This document shows, one piece after another, positions 25,613-34,947 of a stretch of 41,497 nt of DNA. The first letter of the stretch is position 1, and the number at the start of each line of letters is the position of its first letter. Both the position numbers and the translations under genes were made by a program. Under the pieces are notes generated by a model. The model was given only the letters and a program-made list of their open reading frames with translations, did no database searches and was not told the origin of the DNA. Source of the DNA: Synechococcaceae cyanobacterium SM2_3_2 (GTDB taxonomy: Bacteria; Cyanobacteriota; Cyanobacteriia; Thermostichales; Thermostichaceae); NCBI GenBank assembly GCA_012031565.1, contig JAAUUM010000011.1:1-41497 (forward strand), written 5' to 3'.

Positions 25613-26554
25613 CTAGATCTGCCAGTCTCCCTCCACTTCTAGGCGGGTATAACGGCCCACCTGACAAAAGGATTCTGACAAGGTTTCTGCCACAGCAGGG
25701 GAGATCCAGCCCATTTGCCGCAACAGGTAGATCGCCGCTGCATATTTGGCCCGTGAAGCGCCATCCTGGACTTTGATGGCCAGTCCCATGCCATGACCCG
25801 CCCGACCCACACATTGGATCCCTTCGGCTCCCGACTTGCTGACCACGGATCCCTCCGTCAGCCGCATGACTTCGGTATCAAAGCGCCCTTCCCCAGACAC
25901 CATCTCAGGATGGGCGGTCATGGCCCGAGATAAAATCTCTAGATTGGCTCGGCGACCTGCGGTCAGTTGGGCATAGAGGGCGGCCAGATGGCTGAGTTGC
26001 ACCTGATAGGTGGGCACCCCACAGTCGTCGCGGGCGGACAACAGCTCATCGGCTGGCATTTGTAGAAACTCCGCCAGATGAGAGCGTACCAGCTCTTGCA
26101 TGGGGTGATTGCGGTCGGCGTAGTCCTGGAGTGGCCATTGTTGTAGGCGGCAGCTCAACAGCATGGCAGCGTGTTTGCCAGAACAATTGTGGCAAAGCGA
26201 GCTAGGTTTCCCCTCGGGCACAGGGCAGGAGAGCAACTCTGGTTCCAGATCGGCCCGCCACAAAATGCTGAAGGCTTGCCGAGCATGGGTCATGGTGCCC
26301 TGATGGGATCCACAGATCAGGGCTAAGTCTTTGTTAGAGAGGGTGTATTGCTCTCGGATCCCGGTGGACAGGGCAGCCAAAGCCTGAAACGGCTTGAGGG
26401 CAGAGCGGGCAAAAACAGCCGCATCTCCCCCTTCACCTGCCAAAATCCGTCCCCTTTCGTCCACCACGACTGCCTGACACTGATGAACTGACTCAGTTAA
26501 TCCGTCCCGCAAGAGATGAATGCTGAGGGGGGTGGCACGAGATTCTAGGGACAT
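25613..26554 (-). CDS. L-asparaginase II family protein
   Basis: A 313-residue member of the asparaginase II (pfam06089-type) family, thought to hydrolyse asparagine to aspartate and ammonia. The motifs that identify it are FARSALKPFQALA, ICGSHQGTMTH, LCHNCSGKHAAML, RDDCGVPTYQVQLSHLA and SGEGRFDTEVMRL, then SKSGAEGIQCVG. It is unrelated to the classical type I/II amidohydrolases and carries no signal peptide, so it acts in the cytoplasm. It is convergent with the small membrane protein across 47 bp. Enzymatic activity is known for few relatives. Confidence 0.87.
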   Translation of the reverse strand: MSLESRATPLSIHLLRDGLTESVHQCQAVVVDERGRILAGEGGDAAVFARSALKPFQALAALSTGIREQYTLSNKDLALICGSHQGTMTHARQAFSILWRADLEPELLSCPVPEGKPSSLCHNCSGKHAAMLLSCRLQQWPLQDYADRNHPMQELVRSHLAEFLQMPADELLSARDDCGVPTYQVQLSHLAALYAQLTAGRRANLEILSRAMTAHPEMVSGEGRFDTEVMRLTEGSVVSKSGAEGIQCVGRAGHGMGLAIKVQDGASRAKYAAAIYLLRQMGWISPAVAETLSESFCQVGRYTRLEVEGDWQI

Positions 26555-26745
26555 TAGTAGTGAAGAAGAGGGGTAAATGGGAGCTTGTCAGCCAAGCTAA
26601 AACAATGAAACCACCCTCTATCCTACGCTCAACCCAAAAAATGCGCGGGATCCCGGCCAGTTAAGTTTGGCATCCCTGGAGGGCGAGATGAAACAACCGC
26701 CCAATCCTGCACCTGGGATCCCTGAGCTGAGTTGATCGGGCTGGC

Positions 26746-27209
26746 TTAATCTGGCAAATCGGTGGGGGACTGGATCTGGGTCTGCTCTCGCCAAAGCACA
26801 AGGGGAATGCTGAGCAAGCCAAACAGCATCACTGTTGCCGCCATAAACCAGACCACAAGACGACTGGGCTGATAGTTGCTTTCGTCTATTTGTTTGAGCA
26901 CTTGGTTATAGCGCCAAGCCGATAGGCCCATCAGCAGGATCCCAAACACCACCAACATCAAGCCCAGATTTTCAGAGTTGAACAGAGGGTGGATTGGGTC
27001 AGATTGTTGGGGATCCTGGGAGAGACTGGCCTGAAACTGCCGCAAAACAAGTTAAAGCGGGCGATGGCAAACCCAAACCCAATCAGCGACAGGGCTGTCC
27101 GCAACCAAGCCAAAAAGGTGCGCTCATTGGCCTGATGCTCTCGTTGGCGGTCGATCACCTTGAGGGAGCTGACTGGGGGCTGATCAGGCGGTTCTGGGGG
27201 TGCTGACAT
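26746..27209 (-). CDS. DUF202 (YidH-type) membrane protein, frame broken by one base
   Basis: Small integral membrane protein. From ATG 27209 it reads a Pro-rich start, then [20 protein letters not shown] and [13 protein letters not shown], the DUF202 signature, after which the frame drifts and stops at 26958. Adding one A in the AAAA run at 27044-27047 (plus strand; TTTT to TTTTT in the gene) restores LRQFQASL and the two further helices [20 protein letters not shown] and [18 protein letters not shown], ending at 26746. The repaired length is about 154 residues with three helices, as expected. Ten base pairs separate it from the upstream malic enzyme gene, so they form an operon. Confidence 0.87.
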
Positions 27210-27219
27210 CAGCGGGATC

Positions 27220-28611
27220 CTATCGTTGGCTGATGCCGGTTTCGCGGGCGGCCAGTTCCACAGCTCCGGCCACCGCAGGCACCACCCGAGGATCAAACAC
27301 AGACGGGATGATCTGGGTGGGGGACAGATCGGTGGGGGAAACCAATGTAGCAATAGCCTGAGCCGCTGCCATACACATCGCTGTAGTGATGGTGCTGGCG
27401 CGACAGTCCAACGCCCCTCGGAACACGCCTGGAAAAGCCAGGACATTATTGATTTGGTTGGGGTAGTCGCTGCGTCCTGTGGCCATCACCGCCACACAGT
27501 CCTGCACCAATTCAGGCTGAATCTCCGGGATCGGGTTGGCCAAGGCAAATACCACTGGCTCAGAAGCCATTGACTTGACCATCTCCACCGTCAGGACATC
27601 GCGGGTGCTGACCCCAATAAACACATCAACCCCCACCAGGGCATCCGCCAGGGATCCCGTTTTGTCCACCGCTACCCTGGCTTTTTGAGGGGTTAAATCG
27701 GGCCGATCTTTGCCGATGATGCCGGCTCGGTCACAGGCGATGATCTGGGTTGCTCCGGCTTCCTTGAGCAGATCGATGACGGCGATGCCCGCAGCCCCAG
27801 CCCCATTCAGAACGATCTGAACGCTTTCGATCGGCTTGTTGACCACTTTTAAGGCATTGATCAGGGCGGCCAGTACCACAATGGCGGTGCCATGCTGATC
27901 GTCATGAAAAATGGGGAGATTTAGCCTTTGGCGCAGCTTCGCCTCGATTTCAAAGCAGCGGGGGGCGCTGATGTCTTCCAAATTGAAGCCCCCAAAGGCT
28001 GGGGCCAAGTTCGCCACAATATCCACGATGGCGTCGCTATCTTGGGTGGCCAGACAGATGGGAAAGGCGTCGATGTTGGCAAACTGCTTGAATAGGGCCG
28101 CTTTACCCTCCATCACCGGCAAAGCCGCTTCCGGCCCGATATTGCCCAACCCCAACACCGCGCTACCGTCGGTGACGATGCCGATGGTGTTGCCCTTGAT
28201 GGTGTAGTCATAGACCAGCTCGGGATCCGCTGCGATGGCGCTGGAGACCCGACCCACACCGGGGGTATAGACCATGGCCAGATCGGAGGTGGATTCCAGG
28301 GATCCCCGGCCTATCACCTCCAATTTGCCGCCGCGATGGCGCTCAAAGGTGCGATCGAGGGAGTGCAGGACGGCGATGCCCGGAACGGCTTTGACCGCTG
28401 CCACGATCTCGGTCACATGGTCAATGCTGGAGGCATCGATGGAGATATCCCGCAGGGTCAACTGGGGGGACTGCTTGATCAGATCGATCTGGCTGAGGTT
28501 GCCGCCTGCTGCCGCGATGGCTTGGGTGACTTGGGCCAACATACCGGGTTGATTGGGCAATTGCAGCCGCAGGGTGATGCTGAAACTGGCATTGGGGGTG
28601 AGGGCAGCCAT
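27220..28611 (-). CDS. Malic enzyme with N-terminal ACT domain
   Basis: Decarboxylates malate to pyruvate with NAD(P). Residues about 10-85 form an ACT domain ([30 protein letters not shown]), suggesting amino-acid control. The catalytic part has [13 protein letters not shown], the metal/malate sites [20 protein letters not shown] and [37 protein letters not shown] and the dinucleotide motif [16 protein letters not shown]. At 463 residues it has the size of cyanobacterial ACT-malic enzymes. ATG 28611 is preferred over TTG 28638. DUF202 follows by 10 bp. Confidence 0.95.
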   Translation of the reverse strand: MAALTPNASFSITLRLQLPNQPGMLAQVTQAIAAAGGNLSQIDLIKQSPQLTLRDISIDASSIDHVTEIVAAVKAVPGIAVLHSLDRTFERHRGGKLEVIGRGSLESTSDLAMVYTPGVGRVSSAIAADPELVYDYTIKGNTIGIVTDGSAVLGLGNIGPEAALPVMEGKAALFKQFANIDAFPICLATQDSDAIVDIVANLAPAFGGFNLEDISAPRCFEIEAKLRQRLNLPIFHDDQHGTAIVVLAALINALKVVNKPIESVQIVLNGAGAAGIAVIDLLKEAGATQIIACDRAGIIGKDRPDLTPQKARVAVDKTGSLADALVGVDVFIGVSTRDVLTVEMVKSMASEPVVFALANPIPEIQPELVQDCVAVMATGRSDYPNQINNVLAFPGVFRGALDCRASTITTAMCMAAAQAIATLVSPTDLSPTQIIPSVFDPRVVPAVAGAVELAARETGISQR

Positions 28612-28638
28612 CGACGCGGATCCCAGAGATAAGTTCAA

Positions 28639-29007
28639 GAGCTTTTCTACACTACACCGCCAGGATCCCTCAATTGGTAACCAGAGGAGCTATTTACCTA
28701 TCGTTCTCAGGTCAGGGGAGGGGTAGGGATTTTCTTCATCTGCTGATACAATTCTTAAGCTAAGTTCTCAGGATCTGGTGTCAACGGCAACGTAGGAACA
28801 GGATCGATCCTGCTCAGCATAGCTGTCTGGATGAACTGACCCTCTTCACATCCGTTATCACACATCCGTTATCACCCAAGACGACTTTTTCCTTTACTGC
28901 ATCGCTCTTCAGCTAGAGCGAGATCACTTTAGGAAGAACCCAGTCATTGTGACTGCTTTGATTTCGAGACACTGCCGATTCATTAAGCACCTGTAGAGTT
29001 GTAATTC
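28639..29007. other. Divergent spacer between malic enzyme and desaturase, no gene seen
   Basis: About 370 bp, AT-richer than the flanks. It holds one tandem duplication (listed separately). It should carry the desaturase promoter and leader; no boxes are called. Confidence 0.55.
28847..28874. repeat. Perfect tandem CACATCCGTTATCA x2
   Basis: Two abutting 14-bp copies about 135 bp upstream of the desaturase start. Confidence 0.94.
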
Positions 29008-30078
29008 ATGCCCCTTTCTTTTGCGCCCCTGTTGCCTGAGGCATCTATCGCCCCTGGCCAGAAAGTCACCTTGCAAACCATCATCAAATCCCTGCCCAAA
29101 GCCTGTTTTGAGAAAAATCCTCGCAAAGCCTGGACGGGGCTCGTCTTCAATCTGCTGGGGGTAGTGGTGGGCTATTGCGCCATTGCCACCCTGCCAAGTT
29201 ACCTATTGCCGCTGGCTTGGTTGTGGACTGGGACAGCCCTGACAGGCTTTTTTGTGGTGGGTCATGACTGTGGCCACCGCTCCTTCTCAGAACGCCGTTG
29301 GGTCAATGATCTGGTGGGACACCTGGTCATGCTGCCCCTGATCTACCCTTTCCATAGCTGGCGGATTCTGCACAACTGGCACCACAACCACACCAATGAG
29401 CTGGATGTAGACAATGCCTGGTCACCCTTTGGCACAAGCTTTTATGAGGGATTACATCCGGGGCTGCGCTGGGGCTATCGGCGGTTGCGAGGGGCCTTTT
29501 GGTGGCTGGGATCCATCGTCCATTGGGCCAGCCTCCACTTTGATTGGCGTCCTCTCAAGGGGACTCAACGGGCTCAGATGAAATTTTCTGTCTTGCTGGT
29601 GCTGGGATTTGCGGCGGTTGCCTTCCCCGTCTTGATCGGGACAGTGGGGATCTGGGGTCTGGTCAAGTATTGGTTGCTGCCCTGGCTGTTGTTTCATTTT
29701 TGGATGAGCACCTTTACAATCGTCCATCACACCGCTAGAGATATCCCGTTTACGCCCACCGCCACCTGGGATCCCGCTGTGGCCCAACTGACGGGCACGG
29801 TGCATTGTGACTACCCCTTTTGGGTGGAATGGCTGTGTCACGATATCAACGTCCATGTGCCCCACCATGTCTCCACCGCCATCCCCTCCTATAACCTCCG
29901 CATGGCCCACGCCAGCCTCAAACAGACCTGGGGATCCCTGGTCAAAGAGCGCAGATTTGATTGGGGGCTGATGCGAGAGATCTCGACCCAATGCCATCTT
30001 TATGAGCCGGAGCACAATTACCAGTCTTTTGCTCAGCATCGAGCAAGTGGCAAGTTTGACGGCAGGATGGGATCCTAG
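29008..30078 (+). CDS. desA: Acyl-lipid desaturase, probably Delta-12 (DesA type)
   Basis: Membrane di-iron enzyme that introduces a double bond into lipid-bound fatty acids with ferredoxin as donor. At 356 residues it matches DesA. The three His boxes are HDCGH (86-90), HNWHH (122-126) and HVPHH (283-287), and the sequence RRWVNDLVGHLVMLPLIYPFHSW between the first two is typical of Delta-12 rather than Delta-9 enzymes. Four hydrophobic helices flank the boxes (about 44-80 and 193-235). Low-temperature membrane adaptation is the known role. treZ begins just after on the same strand. Delta-15 (DesB) is the main alternative. Confidence 0.9.
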   Translation: MPLSFAPLLPEASIAPGQKVTLQTIIKSLPKACFEKNPRKAWTGLVFNLLGVVVGYCAIATLPSYLLPLAWLWTGTALTGFFVVGHDCGHRSFSERRWVNDLVGHLVMLPLIYPFHSWRILHNWHHNHTNELDVDNAWSPFGTSFYEGLHPGLRWGYRRLRGAFWWLGSIVHWASLHFDWRPLKGTQRAQMKFSVLLVLGFAAVAFPVLIGTVGIWGLVKYWLLPWLLFHFWMSTFTIVHHTARDIPFTPTATWDPAVAQLTGTVHCDYPFWVEWLCHDINVHVPHHVSTAIPSYNLRMAHASLKQTWGSLVKERRFDWGLMREISTQCHLYEPEHNYQSFAQHRASGKFDGRMGS

Positions 30079-30102
30079 GAAGTGTTGATCGCTCCATTGT
30101 TC

Positions 30103-31992
30103 ATGACTGACCCCACCGCCTCTCCTTTTTTGCCACTAGAGCCTGTTTTCCCCCAGATGGGATCCCGATTGTTGCCGGATGGCAGCTGCCATTTTGTCGT
30201 CTGGGCACCATTTTTGGAGCAGGTCAGCCTCAAACTGTTGCAGCCCGAGGGGCAGATGCCGATGGAGCGGGACAGGTGGGGTTACTGGCAGGTGACGGTG
30301 GCCGGGATCCCGGCGGGGACGCGCTATCTCTATCAACTCCAGGGATCCGATCTGGAGGGCGTGGTGGAGCGGCCCGATCCCGCTTCTTTGTCGCAACCGG
30401 ATGGCGTTCATGCCGCCTCTGAGGTGCTCAGCCTGGAGAGCACGGACTGGACGGATCAAGGCTGGTCAGGGATCCCGTTGGGGGAGTGGGTGCTGTATGA
30501 GCTGCACATTGGCACCTTTACCCCAGCCGGAACCTGTGAGAGTGCGATCGAACGCTTGCCCCTGTTGAAGGCGTTGGGGGTGAATGCCATCGAGATCATG
30601 CCCGTGGCCCAATGTCCGGGCGGGCGCAATTGGGGCTATGACGGCGTTTATCCGTTTGCCGCCAGTCAAGCCTATGGGGGATTGCAGGGCTTTCAAAAGT
30701 TGGTCAATGCCTGCCATCAACAGGGCATCGCGGTGGTGCTGGATGTGGTCTACAACCACATGGGGCCAGAAGGGAATTATCTCAGTCAATTTGGCCCCTA
30801 TTTCACCGACAAATACCGCACCCCTTGGGGCAGTGCCCTCAATTTTGATGCTGCTCATTGTGATGGAACCAGACAGTTTTTTATCCAAAATGCCCTGTTT
30901 TGGCTGCGGGACTGTCATGTGGATGGGCTGAGGCTGGATGCGGTTCATGCCATCTATGACTTCAGTGCCCGTCCCTTTTTGCGCCAACTCGCTCAGTCGG
31001 TGGATCCTCTGTCCCAAACAACAAATTGCAAACGGATTTTAATTGCAGAATGTGACCTGAATGACACTCGCTTTATCAACCCGATTGGCCAGGGTGGATA
31101 TGGGCTAGATAGCCAGTGGTGTGACGAGTTTCATCATGCTCTGCATACCCTGTTGACCGGAGAATTGGATGGCTACTATGAGGATTTTGGATCCATTCAT
31201 CACTTGGCCAAATCCTATCGGCAGGGGTATGTCTATACGGGGGAGTATTCCCAGCATCGCTCCTGTTTTTTTGGCAGCGATCCCAGTCATTGTCCCGGCA
31301 CTCAATTTGTGGTCTGTAACCAAAATCATGACCAAGTGGGCAACCGTATGTTGGGGGATCGTCTGACCCAGACCCTCAGTTTTGCTGCCCTCAAACTTGC
31401 GGCAGCTACTACCCTACTAGCGCCTCTAGTGCCGATGCTATTTATGGGAGAGGAGTACGGCGAAACCGCTCCCTTTCAGTATTTTGTCAGCCACGGGGAT
31501 CCCGATTTGGTTAAGGCGGTGCAGGAGGGGCGCAAACGTGAGTTTAGGGCATTTGCTTGGAAAGGTGAGGTGCCCGATCCGCAATCTGCCCAGACTTTTG
31601 AGGGATCCAAACTCAACTGGGATTTGCTCTCTCAGGGATCCCATGCGATTTTGTGGCGGTTTTATCAAGCTCTGATTCAACTGCGTCGCGGTATCCCGGC
31701 CTTGGCCCAGCTCAGTCGAGGGCCTGACCATCTCTGTCGGGTGGAGGTGATCGGAGACAAAGCCATGAGCATCCATCGCCAATCGGGATCCAGTCAGGTG
31801 TTTTATCTGCTCAACTTTGATGCCGAGCAAGCCGCTACAGCCCCCTTTCCACAGGGCACTTGGCACAAACGACTGGACTCAGAGGACTCTCAATGGCAGG
31901 GATCCCTGGCCTCGGCAGCGCCCGAAATAGGTACAGGCGGATCCCCGTTGGTGGTGCCACCCTCCGGCGTTATTCTTTATGAGGCCAAGTAG
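30103..31992 (+). CDS. treZ: Maltooligosyltrehalose trehalohydrolase TreZ
   Basis: GH13 enzyme that cuts trehalose from the end of maltooligosyl-trehalose, the second step of the TreY-TreZ route from glycogen. The N-terminal CBM48-like domain (FVVWAPFLEQVSLKLL) precedes a TIM barrel with GYDGVYPFAASQAYGG, LDVVYNHMGPEGNYL, catalytic Asp in HVDGLRLDAVHAI, catalytic Glu in LIAECDLND and NQNHDQVGNR. The latter and GEEYGETAPFQYFVSH are TreZ hallmarks. The length, about 629, is normal. The first possible start is GTG 30082, with AGGA too close to it. ATG 30103 is given but has no clear ribosome-binding site. treY is not in the window. Confidence 0.93.
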   Translation: MTDPTASPFLPLEPVFPQMGSRLLPDGSCHFVVWAPFLEQVSLKLLQPEGQMPMERDRWGYWQVTVAGIPAGTRYLYQLQGSDLEGVVERPDPASLSQPDGVHAASEVLSLESTDWTDQGWSGIPLGEWVLYELHIGTFTPAGTCESAIERLPLLKALGVNAIEIMPVAQCPGGRNWGYDGVYPFAASQAYGGLQGFQKLVNACHQQGIAVVLDVVYNHMGPEGNYLSQFGPYFTDKYRTPWGSALNFDAAHCDGTRQFFIQNALFWLRDCHVDGLRLDAVHAIYDFSARPFLRQLAQSVDPLSQTTNCKRILIAECDLNDTRFINPIGQGGYGLDSQWCDEFHHALHTLLTGELDGYYEDFGSIHHLAKSYRQGYVYTGEYSQHRSCFFGSDPSHCPGTQFVVCNQNHDQVGNRMLGDRLTQTLSFAALKLAAATTLLAPLVPMLFMGEEYGETAPFQYFVSHGDPDLVKAVQEGRKREFRAFAWKGEVPDPQSAQTFEGSKLNWDLLSQGSHAILWRFYQALIQLRRGIPALAQLSRGPDHLCRVEVIGDKAMSIHRQSGSSQVFYLLNFDAEQAATAPFPQGTWHKRLDSEDSQWQGSLASAAPEIGTGGSPLVVPPSGVILYEAK

Positions 31993-31996
31993 TCCC

Positions 31997-33754
31997 CTAC
32001 CAGCCCAGATCCAGACGAGCCTGCTCAGCCGCGATCAACACTTCACCATCCGGTTTCTGCTTCCAGTCGGGATCCCCGATCTCGGCATAAAAGCGTTCAT
32101 CGTAGGGGCGGGTCTGCACCACCACCGGCATCGGCACCGCATGGCCTAATACCAGTGCTTGCTGTTTGGAGTCCAATTTGGCCAGCACACTTTTTAGTCC
32201 TTGACTGCCCGAAACTCCTGTGAAAACGGCATCAATATCTTTGTCGTCGTTGAGTAGTGCGGTGATGCGGGTGCCCAATTGAGACATCACTTCACTGTCG
32301 ATGCTGGAGGGTCGCTGATCCACCACCAATAGGGTGACAAAATACTTACGCATCTCGCGGGCAATGATGCCAAAGGTGGTCTGTCGGGCCGCCCGAGGAT
32401 CTAAAAAACGATGGGCTTCTTCAATGGTGATCATCAATTGGCGAGGCTTGTCGAGCGGGTGTTTGGACTGCAAATACTTCTCGGCTTTGTGAACGTAGAC
32501 CTGGTGGATCCGCCGCGTGATCACATTGGCTGCCAGCATATAGGAGAGCAAATTGGATTGGGATCCAAACTCGATCACCACATGATGTCCAGCCTCAAGA
32601 GCTTCTAAGATTTGGCCGATATTATTGTGGGGAGAGCTATTGCGAATATATTTTAGATCTTCAAGCCTAGTTAGCTTGCGCTGGAGAGCCATGATAGAGG
32701 CTTTATTGCCCATCTTCTGTTCGCAAAAATCCTGAATCTCCTGATTGGACATGGTTAAAAGCCGGTTGATCCAGTCTCGGCCAAATTCATTACGCAAAAT
32801 AATCGCATTTTCTAAACTGGCTTCGGATAGATTGAGCTCTTGGCTCAACAGAGTCAGATCTTCCACCTCAATTTGATTAAGGCTGATGTGCAAATCCTGG
32901 GCATCCTGTACCCCTCGTCGTCGGGTGGATTCGGGATCCAAGGTGTAGATCTGTACCCGATGGGGAAACAACTGCCGCAATCCCTTGACAGTATTGTGTT
33001 GACGGCCTTCTGTGGCGGCTTCCCAGCCATATTCTGAGTGCATATCAAAGATGAGGTTGACTGCCGCCTCGGTGCGAATTACTCCCGACAACAGCAGACG
33101 AGTCAAGAATGATTTTCCAGTTCCAGATTTACCAAAGATGCCGTTGCTGCGTTCCACAAAGCGGTCTAGATCCAGGCAAATTGGCACCGCCATATCCACA
33201 GGTTGACCAATGGCAAAATTGCGCCGCATTGGGTCTTCTTCCCAGCCAAACACCGAGCGAAAATCCAACTGATTGGCTTCATAGACCTGAGAAAAGTGGG
33301 CTGGAACTGTTTTAACGGGCAATAGCTGATAGGGGGCTGATGCGGTCAATGATACTGAAGATAAAACGGATTTTGCATGGAGATCATGAGCTTTGCCATT
33401 GCCATTCTGATTGCCATTACCATTCACCACGGGGTACTCCGGTTCCGAATAGGGATCCTCTGGCACTAACATCAACATCGGCGCAATGGTCAGGATCCCA
33501 AAGGTGCTGGTGCCTGCCAAAATATCGGTCAAAAGTTGATCGGCTAGTCCCGGTGGATCCATTAAAATGCGGGGGCTGGAGGTACCCAATTCCACATCGG
33601 TGAGCAGGCCAAAAAAGCGATTACGTTGCCCCACGATCACCATAAAGTTGCCCACCCGCAAATCCTCAATTGAGATGCCCGGATTGAGCCGTGCTTCTAA
33701 TCCCTGACTTAGGGATCCCTGGGTGATCGTGGCCAGCGGTTGGGATGAGGACAT
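31997..33754 (-). CDS. HerA-like hexameric ATPase (DUF87)
   Basis: A 585-residue FtsK-HerA superfamily ATPase. The N-terminal part (ISIEDLRVGNFMVIVGQ, RFFGLLTDVEL) looks like the HAS-barrel of HerA. An Asn/Gly repeat linker (NGNGNQNGNGK) leads to the motor with Walker A GIFGKSGTGKSFLTRL, NLIFDMHSEYGWEA, Walker B LMITIEEAHRFL, the arginine-finger region ARQTTFGIIAREMRKY and VVDQRPSSIDSEVMSQLGTRI. HerA works with the NurA nuclease in archaeal end resection, and bacterial relatives also serve in defence. No nurA or sirtuin partner lies beside it, so the role is open. It is convergent with treZ across only 4 bp. Confidence 0.9.
   Translation of the reverse strand: MSSSQPLATITQGSLSQGLEARLNPGISIEDLRVGNFMVIVGQRNRFFGLLTDVELGTSSPRILMDPPGLADQLLTDILAGTSTFGILTIAPMLMLVPEDPYSEPEYPVVNGNGNQNGNGKAHDLHAKSVLSSVSLTASAPYQLLPVKTVPAHFSQVYEANQLDFRSVFGWEEDPMRRNFAIGQPVDMAVPICLDLDRFVERSNGIFGKSGTGKSFLTRLLLSGVIRTEAAVNLIFDMHSEYGWEAATEGRQHNTVKGLRQLFPHRVQIYTLDPESTRRRGVQDAQDLHISLNQIEVEDLTLLSQELNLSEASLENAIILRNEFGRDWINRLLTMSNQEIQDFCEQKMGNKASIMALQRKLTRLEDLKYIRNSSPHNNIGQILEALEAGHHVVIEFGSQSNLLSYMLAANVITRRIHQVYVHKAEKYLQSKHPLDKPRQLMITIEEAHRFLDPRAARQTTFGIIAREMRKYFVTLLVVDQRPSSIDSEVMSQLGTRITALLNDDKDIDAVFTGVSGSQGLKSVLAKLDSKQQALVLGHAVPMPVVVQTRPYDERFYAEIGDPDWKQKPDGEVLIAAEQARLDLGW
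33395..33432. repeat. Coding hexamer repeat (GCCATT)n
   Basis: Imperfect repeats of GCCATT/ACCATT encode the Asn-Gly linker of the HerA-like ATPase. The unit is in frame, so slippage would alter linker length only. Confidence 0.85.
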
Positions 33755-33894
33755 AGCAAAGGGCAAGCGCAAAGATTTCTAATAGTGATACTAACCCCTA
33801 AGTCGCCCATGATAGGGATCCCAGCCCGTCAAAAAGTAATTTCTCTGCTGTTTTGGGCCAAAGTCTCCTCGATTTTCTCATCTATAGCCAAAAA

Positions 33895-34719
33895 TCAACT
33901 CTCCAAAAAGGATCCCACCCACTCAAACACCTGCTGACGTTCCCGATCCATCGTGATGATGTGATCACTGTGGTGCAACCACTGGAGCGTCTTGATCTGG
34001 GATCCCAGATGGTCATAAAGATATTGCGCCCCCGGCGGATCCACCACCGAATCTTGGCTGGACTGGATGATCAAGGTCGGGGTAGTGATCTGTGGCAAGG
34101 TTTGCTTCACCTGAGCGATCAATTGCAGGGCACTTTTTACCGAGATCAGATTAAAGGTACGGGTGCGATCCACCTGCTCACCCAAGGCCCGGATCTCCAG
34201 ATCCGCGATGGCCAAATGACGACGAGGGGCTGATTTGACCAATCCCCCCAAGGTCTGTACATAAAACTCCAACGGCAAGCCCGTAAACCACAGTCGCTTA
34301 ATGGCCATAAACGGGGATAGCAACGCCATTCGCTCGGGTGCTTTTTGTATTGCCGACATCTGGGCGGCCAGGTGCAGCGCCACCACACACCCGGTAGAGA
34401 ATCCTAATATCGAAACTTGGGCATACCGCTCACACAACTGCTCATAGGCGGCGCGAGAATGCTCGTACCACTCCGGCCAAGTGCTGGGGGGCATCTCCTT
34501 CACCGGGATCCCATGACCAGGAAAATTGATCCCCTGCACCGTTAGCCCTCGCTGATGCAAATGCTGGGCCAGCCAGCGCAGCTGATAGATCCCACCCCCC
34601 AAGCCATGCAATAGCAAACAGGCCCGATCCGGGGATCCCGGCCACAGAAACGGCAGATCACTCAAGCAGGGATCCTGCCATGAGAGTTCCTGGAGAGATT
34701 GATCTGGCATCGAACACAT
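33895..34719 (-). CDS. Alpha/beta hydrolase, carboxylesterase-like
   Basis: A 274-residue alpha/beta hydrolase near the Est30/monoacylglycerol lipase type. It has LLLHGLGGGIYQLRWLAQHL (oxyanion region), the nucleophile elbow GFSTG with S108, the acid Asp in QSSQDSVVDPPGAQ (D223 or D227) and the catalytic His in HHSDHIITMD (H253). No signal peptide, so cytoplasmic. ATG 34719 follows a GGGGGT stretch; ATG 34710 is an alternative. The substrate is unknown. It is divergent from the flavodiiron gene. Confidence 0.87.
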   Translation of the reverse strand: MCSMPDQSLQELSWQDPCLSDLPFLWPGSPDRACLLLHGLGGGIYQLRWLAQHLHQRGLTVQGINFPGHGIPVKEMPPSTWPEWYEHSRAAYEQLCERYAQVSILGFSTGCVVALHLAAQMSAIQKAPERMALLSPFMAIKRLWFTGLPLEFYVQTLGGLVKSAPRRHLAIADLEIRALGEQVDRTRTFNLISVKSALQLIAQVKQTLPQITTPTLIIQSSQDSVVDPPGAQYLYDHLGSQIKTLQWLHHSDHIITMDRERQQVFEWVGSFLES

Positions 34720-34804
34720 CGGCGCACCCCCAAAGTCCTCCCTATTTTAAGATCGACCAGAATTTCCCAGAACTCAAATCGCCAAGTTCTTTCTCTGTGA
34801 GGAT

Positions 34805-34828
34805 CTCCGTCAAGACCTCCGTCAAGAC
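34805..34828. repeat. Perfect tandem CTCCGTCAAGAC x2
   Basis: Two abutting 12-bp copies in the 228-bp divergent spacer upstream of the flavodiiron gene. Confidence 0.93.
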
Positions 34829-34902
34829 CTTGCCCAAATTGGCACCCAGAAACTTGCTAGCCTGAGGATACAACCGCATGGTGGGCTATCCCCGCACGCT
34901 AC

Positions 34903-34935
34903 ATCTTTGTGGAATCTTTGTGAAATCTTTGTGGA
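34903..34935. repeat. Tandem ATCTTTGTG(G/A)A x3
   Basis: Period 11, three copies, ending 12 bp before the flavodiiron GTG start. It overlaps the region where the ribosome-binding GAGG lies just downstream. Confidence 0.94.
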
Positions 34936-34947
34936 GCTGAGGATCCT

